A DNA stretch of 64,000 bases from Weissella koreensis KCTC 3621. GTDB lineage: Bacteria > Bacillota > Bacilli > Lactobacillales > Lactobacillaceae. Location of the stretch: assembly GCF_000277645.1 (NCBI RefSeq), contig NZ_AKGG01000005.1:1-64000 (forward strand), in the 5' to 3' direction. Of this stretch, positions 36,725 to 45,088 are shown in pieces (the stretch's first letter is position 1; each line of letters opens with the position of its first letter). The position numbers and the translations under genes were made by a program. Under the pieces are notes generated by a model. It was not told where the DNA came from. It saw only the letters and a list, made by a program, of their open reading frames with translations, and did not search any database.

Positions 36725-37291
36725 ATGTATTTTACATTAATGACTAGTTTATTTGTAGGGGCTAACTTAGATTTTTTCATATTATTAATACCGTTAATTA
36801 AGAGGCATGGTTTTAGAGATACCGTTATTGGATATATTGTTGGTGTTGCTGGTATGTATTTAATTAGCGCTACGATTGGACAAATGTTTCAAGCGATATT
36901 TCCTTCTTGGACAATTGGTATTTTAGGATTAATTCCGGTCTATTTTGGAATAAAGGGTGCTGAGGAAGAGAACCGAGATAATTATTTGAATTTGTCGATT
37001 TTGACAGTTGCTTTTCTCTACCTGACATCATGTAGTGCGGATAATATAGCTTTGTATGTACCAGTATTATCTATGTTGACTATTAATCAGCCTATTTTTT
37101 ATGGATTTTATTTTATGTTATTGGCTTTCATAACTAGTATCTTAGCTTACTATACAGGTAATATCAAAATTGTAAAATGGGCATTTGATAAATTTGGAGA
37201 TATGATCACTAGGCTCATTTATATTTTAATAGGTTTATTTATAGTATTGGAAAGTGGATTGCTAGAAAAAATATTTAACTTGTTATTTTAA
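36725..37291 (+). CDS. cadD: cadmium resistance transporter, CadD family
   Basis: A 188-residue membrane protein with five or six predicted helices. It shows the CadD-family pattern: an N-terminal FVGANLDFFILLIPLI segment, a central YFGIKGAEEE loop and SCSADNIALYVPV. CadD proteins confer cadmium resistance, with some activity toward zinc, probably by efflux. AAGGAG precedes the start. The divergent CzrA-type repressor provides metal-responsive control. No terminator is evident directly downstream. Confidence 0.88.
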   Translation: MYFTLMTSLFVGANLDFFILLIPLIKRHGFRDTVIGYIVGVAGMYLISATIGQMFQAIFPSWTIGILGLIPVYFGIKGAEEENRDNYLNLSILTVAFLYLTSCSADNIALYVPVLSMLTINQPIFYGFYFMLLAFITSILAYYTGNIKIVKWAFDKFGDMITRLIYILIGLFIVLESGLLEKIFNLLF

Positions 37292-37483
37292 ATTGTAATT
37301 GAATCATATACGAAAAATAGTAGTACAATTAGAGGGTTATTCAGGCAGTTTATTGACTCTAACATAATGATAACATGACATTGGTATGTGTTTTTGGGGT
37401 AAAAATACAAAAGTAAAACGGATGTTTTTAAGAGCTGGCTGGTTCCATCACCGATTTAAATTAAGAAAGTAAGGGACATGTAT

Positions 37484-37648
37484 ATGAGATTGCTAAACTC
37501 TATTGTATTATCAGTCCTCATTGTTTATCTATGTAGAGTATATTCAGGACAAAGTGGAATGAATTTAATCGGTAATACTGTAGTGGCAATATTGGTAATA
37601 CTATTTTTCCGTGGAATATATTACATGAATAGAAGATTCAAAAAATAG
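37484..37648 (+). CDS. 54-residue membrane protein
   Basis: A very small protein, two predicted helices (residues about 4-20 and 29-45) and a basic tail (YYMNRRFKK). The upstream GTAAGGGA is a plausible ribosome-binding site. The next small membrane protein starts 17 bases later. The pair resembles the small hydrophobic partners seen around bacteriocin or immunity loci, but no specific family can be named. It may also be a chance open frame; the matched ribosome-binding sites argue for a gene. Confidence 0.45.
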   Translation: MRLLNSIVLSVLIVYLCRVYSGQSGMNLIGNTVVAILVILFFRGIYYMNRRFKK

Positions 37649-37664
37649 CGAAGAGGTATATTTG

Positions 37665-37862
37665 ATGAAAAACATTGTTAAAGAAGGAATCTTAAATTCT
37701 ATTGAGTTAGCCATCTGGGGAACTTTAATCTTAAGATTGTTGAAATATTTCTTTCTAAAGAATGAAGATGGAAATTTTTTAATATTAGTGGTGGTTCCCA
37801 TTATATTGTTAACTATTATTATTCATGGAGCTAAATCAATATATTTTAAACATAAAAAATAA
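37665..37862 (+). CDS. 65-residue membrane protein
   Basis: Begins MKNIVKEGILNSIE and has two hydrophobic segments (about residues 13-30 and 38-54), ending in a basic KSIYFKHKK tail. The ATG at 37665 is preferred over an adjacent TTG; GAGG lies upstream. It directly follows the 54-residue gene and probably shares its transcript. Function unknown. A role as an immunity-type or toxin-type small membrane protein is only a guess. Confidence 0.5.
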   Translation: MKNIVKEGILNSIELAIWGTLILRLLKYFFLKNEDGNFLILVVVPIILLTIIIHGAKSIYFKHKK

Positions 37863-37926
37863 TTTATGAATATACCTATAAAAACCTAATTCAGCCTGAG
37901 TTAAGCGCATACATTTCTAGATAATG

Positions 37927-37935
37927 TGATATAAT
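37927..37935 (+). promoter_or_regulatory. extended -10 promoter of the acetyltransferase gene
   Basis: TGATATAAT provides a perfect -10 with a TGN extension. The -35 is not well conserved. Confidence 0.5.
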
Positions 37936-37972
37936 TTGTTCGTATAAATAAATTAGGAGATAATTTATCCAG

Positions 37973-38593
37973 ATGAATAAACAAAGACAAGATCCTGATA
38001 TCAAAGCGCTTGCTCGAAAAGATGTTTTTCAAAAAGTTGCTGATGGAGATTGGTATCAATATGCTAAAGAACCAAAATTACAAAAAATTGTAAAAATCAG
38101 TGCTCAACGGATTCAAAAAATTAATCAACTCGCGATTGAAGATGATGAAGAGGCTACGCGAGAATTAAACCGATTGTTACCAAATGCTGCCGCTGATGTT
38201 GATATATATTTTCCAATCACTTCAATTGAATATCCAAATAATCTAACAGTAGGTGCTCGGACTTTTATAAATGCAAATTTGCAAATTTTAAGTGCTGGGC
38301 AGGTTACAATTGGAAAAGATTGTTTTATTGGACCTAATTGCCAGCTTTATACACCTAATCACCATCCTTCAAATCCTGTTTTAAGAAGGGAAGGATGGCA
38401 ATATGATTTACCAATTACGATTGGGGATGATTGTTGGTTTGGCGGATCAGTCATTGTTTTGCCAGGTGTGAAGATTGGGGATAATGTGGTTATAGGAGCA
38501 GGAAGTGTTGTGACTAAAGATATTCCTAGCAATACTATGGCTGCTGGTAATCCCGCACGGGTTATTAAACAAATGCCTGAAATTCATGAATAA
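37973..38593 (+). CDS. sugar O-acetyltransferase, maltose/galactoside acetyltransferase type
   Basis: A 206-residue left-handed beta-helix enzyme of the hexapeptide-repeat family. The N-terminal Mac domain is followed by repeats such as IGDNVVIGAGSVVTKDIPSN. The catalytic His is in LYTPNHHPSNP. It transfers acetyl from acetyl-CoA to the 6-hydroxyl of sugars; the acceptor is unknown. It has its own promoter and stands alone. The start ATG has a weak ribosome-binding site (TTAGGAGATAATTTATCCAG upstream). Confidence 0.88.
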   Translation: MNKQRQDPDIKALARKDVFQKVADGDWYQYAKEPKLQKIVKISAQRIQKINQLAIEDDEEATRELNRLLPNAAADVDIYFPITSIEYPNNLTVGARTFINANLQILSAGQVTIGKDCFIGPNCQLYTPNHHPSNPVLRREGWQYDLPITIGDDCWFGGSVIVLPGVKIGDNVVIGAGSVVTKDIPSNTMAAGNPARVIKQMPEIHE

Positions 38594-38668
38594 GGGTTGA
38601 ATCTTATATAAACCGTGTTAAACTGAACTAAGTGTTGTTCTCTTACAGCTTTTTTTGGGTATGTGATC

Positions 38669-38780
38669 TTGACAAAACGCAAAAAAACATGTAAATTAGA
38701 ACAGTTGAAAAATAATCGATTATTAATTAATGCTGCCTCCTCAGTTTAGGCTTGGTAGCGTAAAAAAGGAGGATACAACT
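38669..38780 (+). promoter_or_regulatory. rpmF promoter and possible self-masking leader
   Basis: The -35 TTGACA (38669-38674) and -10 TAAATT (38692-38697) are 17 bases apart, leaving a 77-base leader. In it CCTCCT (38736-38741) is exactly complementary to the Shine-Dalgarno AGGAGG (38767-38772). An alternative stem GCTGCC (38732-38737) with GGTAGC (38754-38759) overlaps the CCTCCT, so the two pairings exclude each other. A regulatory switch is inference. Confidence 0.5.
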
Positions 38781-38954
38781 ATGGCAGTTCCAACACATAA
38801 GACTTCAAAAGCTAAGAAGCGTTCACGTCGTGGAGGACGCGGTGGGATCCAAACCCCTGCAATCCACATGAACGAAAATGGTGTTTACGTACGTAACCAC
38901 CACGTAGCCGCTGATGGTTCATACAATGGTAAGCAAGTTATCGAAGCTAAGTAA
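38781..38954 (+). CDS. rpmF: 50S ribosomal protein L32
   Basis: A 57-residue basic protein of the large subunit that begins MAVPTHKTSKAKKRSRR. This is the cysteine-free form that does not bind zinc. Gly-rich RRGGRGG replaces the usual spacer. The ATG at 38781 follows AAAGGAGGATACAACT; the open frame upstream to 38730 is leader. It is monocistronic with its own promoter and terminator, not joined to a yceD-like gene. Confidence 0.93.
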   Translation: MAVPTHKTSKAKKRSRRGGRGGIQTPAIHMNENGVYVRNHHVAADGSYNGKQVIEAK

Positions 38955-38984
38955 GCTTAGTAGATAATTTAAAATAAAACTTAG

Positions 38985-39020
38985 AAAGTCTGACGAATTT
39001 TTATTCGTTGGGCTTTTTTT
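38985..39020 (+). terminator. terminator after rpmF
   Basis: AGTCTGACGAA (38987-38997) pairs with TTCGTTGGGCT (39004-39014) using G-T pairs, followed by seven Ts. Confidence 0.8.
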
Positions 39021-39134
39021 GTTAAATAAAATTTCATACTGGAAAAAGCTGACATTGATAGTAAATTATATTAAAATATAGTTATAAAAAGATTATATTT
39101 TACGTATAAAAAGTTAAAAATAAAGGTTCAAAAA

Positions 39135-39164
39135 CTTGCACTCTCGATGGTGGAGTGCTAAAAT
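39135..39164 (+). promoter_or_regulatory. CIRCE element containing the clpL promoter
   Basis: The right arm GAGTGCTAA (39153-39161) matches CIRCE perfectly. The left arm CTTGCACTC (39135-39143) matches at 7 of 9, with the standard 9-base spacer. The promoter lies inside it: -35 TTGCAC (39136-39141), 17 bases, -10 TAAAAT (39159-39164). HrcA bound here would block RNA polymerase. Confidence 0.82.
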
Positions 39165-39174
39165 ATTCATGTAA

Positions 39175-39191
39175 GGTTAAGGAAGGTCAAA
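39175..39191 (+). promoter_or_regulatory. CtsR box
   Basis: GGTTAAG-GAA-GGTCAAA fits the CtsR tandem heptamer consensus GGTCAAANANRGTCAAA with two mismatches, both in the first heptamer. It lies just downstream of the clpL promoter. Confidence 0.7.
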
Positions 39192-39256
39192 GTTGAAGAT
39201 GTAAATGGGACCTTTTAACTCGTTAGAATGATTTAATAAATAGGAGGATACAAAAT

Positions 39257-41323
39257 ATGGCAAATTATGATCCATTTAGTTTCTCGAATTTTGATGATAT
39301 TTTTAATGCAATGAATGGAACCAGTGATTCAGCAGCAAGACAGCGTGCACAAATGCAACGAGCGCAGATGCAACAACGAGCTGCGCAAGAACAAGCTAGC
39401 CGTCAGCGACAAGCTGAAGTTGCAGACAGTCAAAAAAATGAAGGTTTACTCGAACAGTTTGGAATTAATATGACCGAAATGGCCCGGAAAGGTAAATTTG
39501 ATCCGGTAATTGGACGTGATGATGAAATAAAACGAGTTGTCGAAATATTAAATCGAAGAACTAAGAATAATCCGGTTTTGATTGGAGAGGCTGGGGTCGG
39601 TAAGACGGCCGTTGTAGAAGGTTTAGCTCAAGCAATTGTTGATGGTCAGGTGCCAGTTAAGTTGCAAGGTAAAGAAGTGATTCGTCTGGATGTCGTCTCA
39701 ATGGTTCAAGGAACTGGCGTTCGCGGGCAATTCGAAGAGCGGATGCAAAAGCTGATGGAAGAAGTCACTAAGCGCGAAGACGTAATTTTGTTTATTGATG
39801 AAATTCATGAAATTATGGGCGCTGGAGCTGCGGGCGAAGGTGGCATGGATGCTGGAAATATTTTGAAGCCAGCTCTTGCTCGTGGTGAGTTCCAACTTAT
39901 TGGAGCAACAACTTTAAATGAATATCGCCAAATTGAGAAAGATGCAGCTATTGCTCGACGGTTCCAAACGGTTCAAGTTGATGAACCTAGTGCAGAAGAA
40001 GCGTTACAGATTTTGGAAGGAATTCGTGGACGTTACGAAGATTATCATAAAGTTAAGTACAGTGACGAAGCGCTTAAGGCGGCTGTTGAATTATCGAGTC
40101 GTTATATTCCAGAACGCTTCTTGCCTGATAAGGCAATTGATTTAATAGATGAAGCCGGCTCACGAAAGAATTTGGAAGTGAAAGTGGATGATCCCAAGAA
40201 GCTAGAGAATCAGATTAAGTATGCTGAGAATATGAAGCAGCAATCAATTGACGCTGAGGATTATGAGAAGGCTGGTTATTGGAAGTCGCAAGTTGAGCAA
40301 TTGAATCGACAAAAGCAAGCAGCCAAAGATTCACAACCAATTGATGGTAAAACTCAAGTTATTGACGTAGAAGACATTCAAAAAATCGTGGAAGAAAAGA
40401 CAAAAATTCCAGTTGGTGATTTGCAGAATGCGGAGCAAAAACAATTGCAAAATTTGGCTAATAATTTAGCAGATCATGTGATTGGACAAGAAGAGGCGAC
40501 GACCAAAGTTGCTCGCGCTATTCGTCGAAATCGAGTTGGATTTAATAAGGCCAATCGACCAATTGGAAGTTTCTTATTTGTCGGTCCAACTGGGGTTGGT
40601 AAAACAGAAACAGCTAAGCAATTAGCAAAAGAATTATTTGGAACTACTGATAGTTTGATTCGATTTGATATGTCAGAATATATGGAAAAACATAGTGTTT
40701 CTAAGTTGATTGGAGCACCAGCCGGTTATATAGGTTATGATGAAGCAGGTCAATTAACTGAGGCAGTACGCCGTAATCCGTATTCATTGATTTTGCTGGA
40801 TGAGGTGGAAAAAGCTCATCCGGATGTGATGAATATGTTCTTGCAAATTTTGGACGATGGTCGTTTGACTGATGCTCAAGGGCACACCGTTTCGTTTAAA
40901 GATACGATTATTATTATGACATCGAACGCTGGAACACAAAATCATTTGGATGATGATAAAAATGAAACCAAATTGATGGAACGTTTGGCTCCGTACTTTA
41001 AGCCAGAATTTTTGAATCGATTTGATGGGATTGTAGAATTTAATGCTTTAACAAAGCTTGATTTGATGAAGATTGTACAATTAATGTTAGGTGACATGAA
41101 TAAGATGATTGAACCAACTGGATTGACGATCAAGGTCGATGATGATGTTAAAGCTAAGTTAGTTGATTTGGGCTTTGATCCAGCGATGGGTGCACGTCCA
41201 TTACGACGAGTAATTCAAGAACAATTAGAGGATCAAATTGCTGACTTTTATCTTGATAATCCATCTGAACATGAATTGGAAGCAAAATTGGAAGATGATA
41301 AAATTGTAATTAAAGGTGTGTAA
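39257..41323 (+). CDS. clpL: ClpL-type AAA+ chaperone ATPase
   Basis: A 688-residue HSP100 protein. The N-terminal 60 residues are Gln-rich and short. It lacks the zinc finger of ClpE and the double Clp-N domain of ClpC. AAA module 1 has GEAGVGKT and LFIDEIHE. A coiled-coil UVR-like segment follows ([20 protein letters not shown]). AAA module 2 has GPTGVGKTE. The hydrophobic [LIVM]-G-[FL] loop for ClpP docking is missing from the segment after SNAGTQNH, so it likely acts as a ClpP-independent disaggregase in heat and stress survival. Dual HrcA and CtsR control is expected. Confidence 0.9.
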   Translation: MANYDPFSFSNFDDIFNAMNGTSDSAARQRAQMQRAQMQQRAAQEQASRQRQAEVADSQKNEGLLEQFGINMTEMARKGKFDPVIGRDDEIKRVVEILNRRTKNNPVLIGEAGVGKTAVVEGLAQAIVDGQVPVKLQGKEVIRLDVVSMVQGTGVRGQFEERMQKLMEEVTKREDVILFIDEIHEIMGAGAAGEGGMDAGNILKPALARGEFQLIGATTLNEYRQIEKDAAIARRFQTVQVDEPSAEEALQILEGIRGRYEDYHKVKYSDEALKAAVELSSRYIPERFLPDKAIDLIDEAGSRKNLEVKVDDPKKLENQIKYAENMKQQSIDAEDYEKAGYWKSQVEQLNRQKQAAKDSQPIDGKTQVIDVEDIQKIVEEKTKIPVGDLQNAEQKQLQNLANNLADHVIGQEEATTKVARAIRRNRVGFNKANRPIGSFLFVGPTGVGKTETAKQLAKELFGTTDSLIRFDMSEYMEKHSVSKLIGAPAGYIGYDEAGQLTEAVRRNPYSLILLDEVEKAHPDVMNMFLQILDDGRLTDAQGHTVSFKDTIIIMTSNAGTQNHLDDDKNETKLMERLAPYFKPEFLNRFDGIVEFNALTKLDLMKIVQLMLGDMNKMIEPTGLTIKVDDDVKAKLVDLGFDPAMGARPLRRVIQEQLEDQIADFYLDNPSEHELEAKLEDDKIVIKGV

Positions 41324-41484
41324 AAGATGTTAATGAGTCTGATTAAATGATAAAATTCAACCAATGCTGAATTTGAATTAATATTTTTACGTTTTGTTTT
41401 TTGAAGCATGCTAGTAATATGGATTAAGAAAAGATATTTAAATTTTCAGGAATTTTATTGATTGATATGAAAGGTGGAGATGTT

Positions 41485-41781
41485 ATGGAGTTTATAGTTG
41501 AGCCAGATAGAATCATTCACCGGGATGCACAAAACGAAATTGATGCTGAATTAGTATATAGCACGATTGAAGATGGAAAAGTATGGTCAATTGATTCAAC
41601 GAATGTGTCGCCGGAATTACGAGGGCAAGGAATTGCAGGGATGATGTTATCCCAAGTGGTACAAATGGCTAAACGAGAGCATAAATTAATTCGACCAGTT
41701 TGTTCATATGCAAAAAAGAAATTTTTTATGAACCCTGAATATCAAAAAATAGAATGGCATGATGGTATGCCATTTAGTTGA
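41485..41781 (+). CDS. GNAT-like N-acetyltransferase, YjdJ/Acetyltransf_CG type
   Basis: A 98-residue minimal acetyltransferase fold. The acetyl-CoA loop is SPELRGQGIAGMMLSQVV, and a late CSYAKKKFFMNPEY motif is typical of this small subfamily. The natural substrate is unknown. The ATG at 41485 is chosen because AAAGGTGGAGATG precedes it; an upstream TTG-initiated extension of 9 residues spans that site. It is followed by a weak terminator. Confidence 0.82.
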   Translation: MEFIVEPDRIIHRDAQNEIDAELVYSTIEDGKVWSIDSTNVSPELRGQGIAGMMLSQVVQMAKREHKLIRPVCSYAKKKFFMNPEYQKIEWHDGMPFS

Positions 41782-41799
41782 AATTTAAACACGAATTTT

Positions 41800-41826
41800 A
41801 AGCGTCCTTTTAGGAGGGCGCTTTAT
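41800..41826 (+). terminator. weak terminator
   Basis: AAGCG-TCCT pairs with AGGA-CGCTT with a three-base bulge, followed by a broken T tract. Confidence 0.5.
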
Positions 41827-41944
41827 TATTTTAAAAGGGGGACTGATTTAGTAATTTAAATCTTAAAATGTGATTGGCAACGCATTATTTATTTGTAAAT
41901 TAGGTATAATAGAAAACAGACAATTCATTTTAGGAGGCTTTAAG

Positions 41945-42484
41945 ATGGGACGTAGCTTTGCGATCGTTAAAAAATATCAAAATGCTGATTTGAAACTACC
42001 ACAAAGAAGTACAAAATATGCAGCAGGGTATGATTTTGAAGCAGCAGAAGAGTTTGTGGTACCTTCAATTTGGCGACATAATGTTTTAAAAGTGCTTTGG
42101 TCAATCTGGCGTCAAAATCGAGTTACAGATACAGAGTACCAACGAGCTCATCAGGATTTCAAACCTGTTTTAGTTCCAACAGGGATAAAGGTTTATCTAG
42201 AAGAAGATGAATATTTAATGGTGGCGAATCGATCGTCCAATCCATTAAAACGCGGTTTAATTCTACCGAATGGGGTGGGGATCATTGATGCTGACTATGT
42301 TGATAATCCAAGTAACGAAGGTGAGTTGTTTATTCAAATGACCAATTTTGGACTACGTGATCTCATAATTAAAAAAGGTGAACGGATTGGTCAAGGAATT
42401 TTCATGAAGTATTTGGTGACAGATCAAGATGATCAAGATAATAAAAAAGTACGTCAAAACGGATTTGGTTCAACGGGGGTATAA
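41945..42484 (+). CDS. dut: dUTP diphosphatase
   Basis: A 179-residue trimeric-type dUTPase that converts dUTP to dUMP, protecting DNA from uracil. Motif 1 is AGYDFEAAE, motif 2 NRSSNPLKRGL, motif 3 GIIDADYVDNP and motif 5 RQNGFGSTG. Between motifs 1 and 2 there is an insertion of about 30 residues rich in Trp and Arg (SIWRHNVLKVLWSIWRQNR), so the protein is longer than the usual 145-150. The ATG at 41945 follows TTAGGAGG; the frame upstream is leader with a TATAAT at 41905-41910. radA follows after 3 bases. Confidence 0.9.
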   Translation: MGRSFAIVKKYQNADLKLPQRSTKYAAGYDFEAAEEFVVPSIWRHNVLKVLWSIWRQNRVTDTEYQRAHQDFKPVLVPTGIKVYLEEDEYLMVANRSSNPLKRGLILPNGVGIIDADYVDNPSNEGELFIQMTNFGLRDLIIKKGERIGQGIFMKYLVTDQDDQDNKKVRQNGFGSTGV

Positions 42485-42487
42485 AAT

Positions 42488-43858
42488 ATGGCAAAAGTAA
42501 AGACCCATTTTGTTTGTTCTAACTGTGGTGATATTTCACAACGTTACTTGGGTCGTTGCAGTAACTGTGGTGCTTGGGGAACTTTAGTAGAAGAAGAAAT
42601 TCCAAGCGATAAAGTTGATCGTAAAAATCGAGTTAACTTAGCTGGACAAGTGGCGAAAGTAGAACGATTAAATCAGGTTGAATTAGAAGAGGTTCCTCGC
42701 GTTAAAACTAAAATTGAAGAATTTAATCGAGTTTTAGGTGGAGGGGTTGTTCCCGGCTCGATGGTCTTAATTGGTGGTGACCCAGGAATCGGTAAATCAA
42801 CGTTATTGTTGCAAGTTTCAGGCCAATTAGCTGGCGAAGGGGTTGTATTATACGTTTCTGGCGAAGAGAGTGCGGCTCAAATTAAGTTACGGGCGGAACG
42901 TTTGGGCGTAGAAGATGATCATAATTTTTTGATTTATCCAGAAACTGATATGACACATATTCGGAAGGCTATTGATGATTACGGACCTGAATATGTCATT
43001 ATCGATTCTATTCAGACGATGCAACAACCAGATGTCAATTCGGCAGTTGGATCAGTTGCACAAATTCGTGAGACGACAGCTGAATTATTGCAGATCGCTA
43101 AAACCAATGGGATTACGATTTTCGTCGTTGGTCATGTTACCAAAGATGGTGCTATTGCTGGACCGAAAATATTAGAACACATGGTTGATACAGTGCTTTA
43201 TTTTGAAGGTGACAATCAACGTAGCTATCGATTATTACGGGCTGTCAAAAATCGATTTGGTTCAACTAATGAACTCGGAGTTTTTGAAATGCAGCAGGAA
43301 GGCTTGACGGAGGTTTTGAACCCTTCTGAAATGTTTTTGGAAGAACGGATGGAAGCTACCACTGGTTCAGCAGTAGTTGTGGCCTTAGAGGGTTCACGAC
43401 CTATTTTGGTAGAAGTGCAGGCTTTAGTGACGCCAACTGTGTTTGGAAACGCTCAACGAACCAGTTCGGGAATTGATCGTAATCGGGTGTCACTGATTAT
43501 GGCGGTATTGGAAAAAAGAACCAACATATTATTACAAAATCAGGATGCCTATGTTCGAGCTGCCGGTGGGGTTAAACTCAATGAACCTGCAGTTGATTTA
43601 GCTTTGGCAGTAGCAATTGCATCCAGTTATCGTGAGGCAGAGACTCGGCTAACTGACGCCTTTGTGGGCGAAATTGGTTTAACTGGTGAGATTAGGCGAG
43701 TACCACATATTGAAGAACGGATCACGGAAGCACAAAAATTAGGGTTTAAGCGGATTTTCATTCCGAAAAATAGTTTAAAGAAAATGCTGAAAATTGAAGG
43801 GATTAAAGTGATCACAGTTCAAACGCTCCGTGAGGCTTTAGATCTCGCGTTGAGTTAA
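42488..43858 (+). CDS. radA: DNA repair protein RadA
   Basis: A 456-residue RecA-like protein that promotes branch migration during recombination and transformation. The N-terminal zinc motif is [18 protein letters not shown] (residues 10-27). Walker [11 protein letters not shown] is at residues 96-105. The RadA-specific KNRFG motif is present. The C-terminus is a Lon-like domain (residues about 280-456). It is separated from dut by 3 bases and followed 31 bases later by the PIN/TRAM gene, the usual Firmicutes order. Confidence 0.96.
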   Translation: MAKVKTHFVCSNCGDISQRYLGRCSNCGAWGTLVEEEIPSDKVDRKNRVNLAGQVAKVERLNQVELEEVPRVKTKIEEFNRVLGGGVVPGSMVLIGGDPGIGKSTLLLQVSGQLAGEGVVLYVSGEESAAQIKLRAERLGVEDDHNFLIYPETDMTHIRKAIDDYGPEYVIIDSIQTMQQPDVNSAVGSVAQIRETTAELLQIAKTNGITIFVVGHVTKDGAIAGPKILEHMVDTVLYFEGDNQRSYRLLRAVKNRFGSTNELGVFEMQQEGLTEVLNPSEMFLEERMEATTGSAVVVALEGSRPILVEVQALVTPTVFGNAQRTSSGIDRNRVSLIMAVLEKRTNILLQNQDAYVRAAGGVKLNEPAVDLALAVAIASSYREAETRLTDAFVGEIGLTGEIRRVPHIEERITEAQKLGFKRIFIPKNSLKKMLKIEGIKVITVQTLREALDLALS

Positions 43859-43889
43859 CGTTGATGTAAGAGAATAGGAGGGAGTTAGA

Positions 43890-45002
43890 ATGCGCAAAAG
43901 AATTATTCAATTAGCGTATGTCTTAGGTGGTGGGGCTCTTGGAATAGCATACCTACCGGCCCTGTGGAATTTAATAGGTTATTCACATATTTTATGGATT
44001 AATAATCCGATTTTGGGATTTATCCTTGGTGCAATTATTTTTTATCTATTGAGTTTATTCACATGGTCGTTTTTTGATCGGTTATTGAAGAGGGTTGAAC
44101 AAGCTCTGACTGAAGAGCCACCACTTAAGTTGTTGCTAGGTAGTTTGGGAACTATTGTTGGATTGGCTTTAGCTTTCTTAGCCACAGCTCCATTAAGAAA
44201 TATTCCCAACTTCTTTATTAATACCGGAATACCTTTGTTAGCTATGATTGTTTTGGGGTATCTAGGCTATCGAATTGGTACTGGTCGTATGGATGAAGTT
44301 TATCGTTTCATGACAAGTTTGATGTCGCGGTTACGAATACGATCACCTCGTGGTGATTCAACAGAAACGACGGATGAGGAACCTTTGGATGAAGCTAATT
44401 TTCATCATTACAAGATTTTAGACACTAATATTTTAATTGATGGGCGAATTTTGGAACTTGTGAAGACTGGTTGGATTGAAGGAACTCTATTGGTTCCAAA
44501 CTTTGTTTTATATGAATTACAGTATATTGCTGATTCAGGAGAGCCGTTGAAACGAGTGCGTGGACGTCGTGGATTAGATATTCTAAATGAATTACGCGAA
44601 AATCAAACTATTCCTCTTGAAATGTGGGATGGTGATTATGAAGATATTAAGGAAGTTGATGAAAAATTAATTCGGTTAGCCCAAGAATTAGACGGGGTTT
44701 TAGTTACTAATGATTTTAATTTAAATAAGGTGACTACTTTCCAAAATGTTGAAGTTTTGAACTTAAATGCCTTAGCTAGTGCATTACGAGCACAAGTAGC
44801 GGTAGGTGATCAATTACAAGTAGTTTTGGTTAAAAACGGTCGTGAACGTCAACAAGCAATTGGTTATTTGGATGATGGAACGATGGTGGTGGTTGAGGAC
44901 GGAAAGAAGCATCTTCAACAACAAGTTAAAGTTGAAGTTACGTCAAGCTTACAGACAGATGCTGGTCGAATGATCTTTGGAGATTATTTAGCAACGGTAT
45001 AA
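43890..45002 (+). CDS. yacL: PIN/TRAM-domain membrane protein, YacL family
   Basis: A 370-residue protein. Four predicted membrane helices occupy about residues 1-135. The PIN nuclease-like domain follows from about 170 to 285 with acidic residues in KILDTNILIDGRI and LVTNDFNLNK. A TRAM RNA-binding domain ends the protein (residues about 300-360). Such proteins lie between radA/disA and gltX in many Firmicutes. A ribonuclease role is suggested by the fold but not proven. The start follows AGGAGGGAG. Confidence 0.9.
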   Translation: MRKRIIQLAYVLGGGALGIAYLPALWNLIGYSHILWINNPILGFILGAIIFYLLSLFTWSFFDRLLKRVEQALTEEPPLKLLLGSLGTIVGLALAFLATAPLRNIPNFFINTGIPLLAMIVLGYLGYRIGTGRMDEVYRFMTSLMSRLRIRSPRGDSTETTDEEPLDEANFHHYKILDTNILIDGRILELVKTGWIEGTLLVPNFVLYELQYIADSGEPLKRVRGRRGLDILNELRENQTIPLEMWDGDYEDIKEVDEKLIRLAQELDGVLVTNDFNLNKVTTFQNVEVLNLNALASALRAQVAVGDQLQVVLVKNGRERQQAIGYLDDGTMVVVEDGKKHLQQQVKVEVTSSLQTDAGRMIFGDYLATV

Positions 45003-45088
45003 CTTGAAAAGTAGGACTTAATAGCGTAAATTTAGTATTGTTTTGGGAATTATTGAATATAATAAATTAATAAAGAAGGTAGAATTAA

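Noticed and set aside
37437..37444. Possible attachment-site repeat of the tRNA-Gln 3' end (GCTGGTTC)
   Set aside because: Only 8 bases match the T-arm, and no integrase is present; this is within chance.
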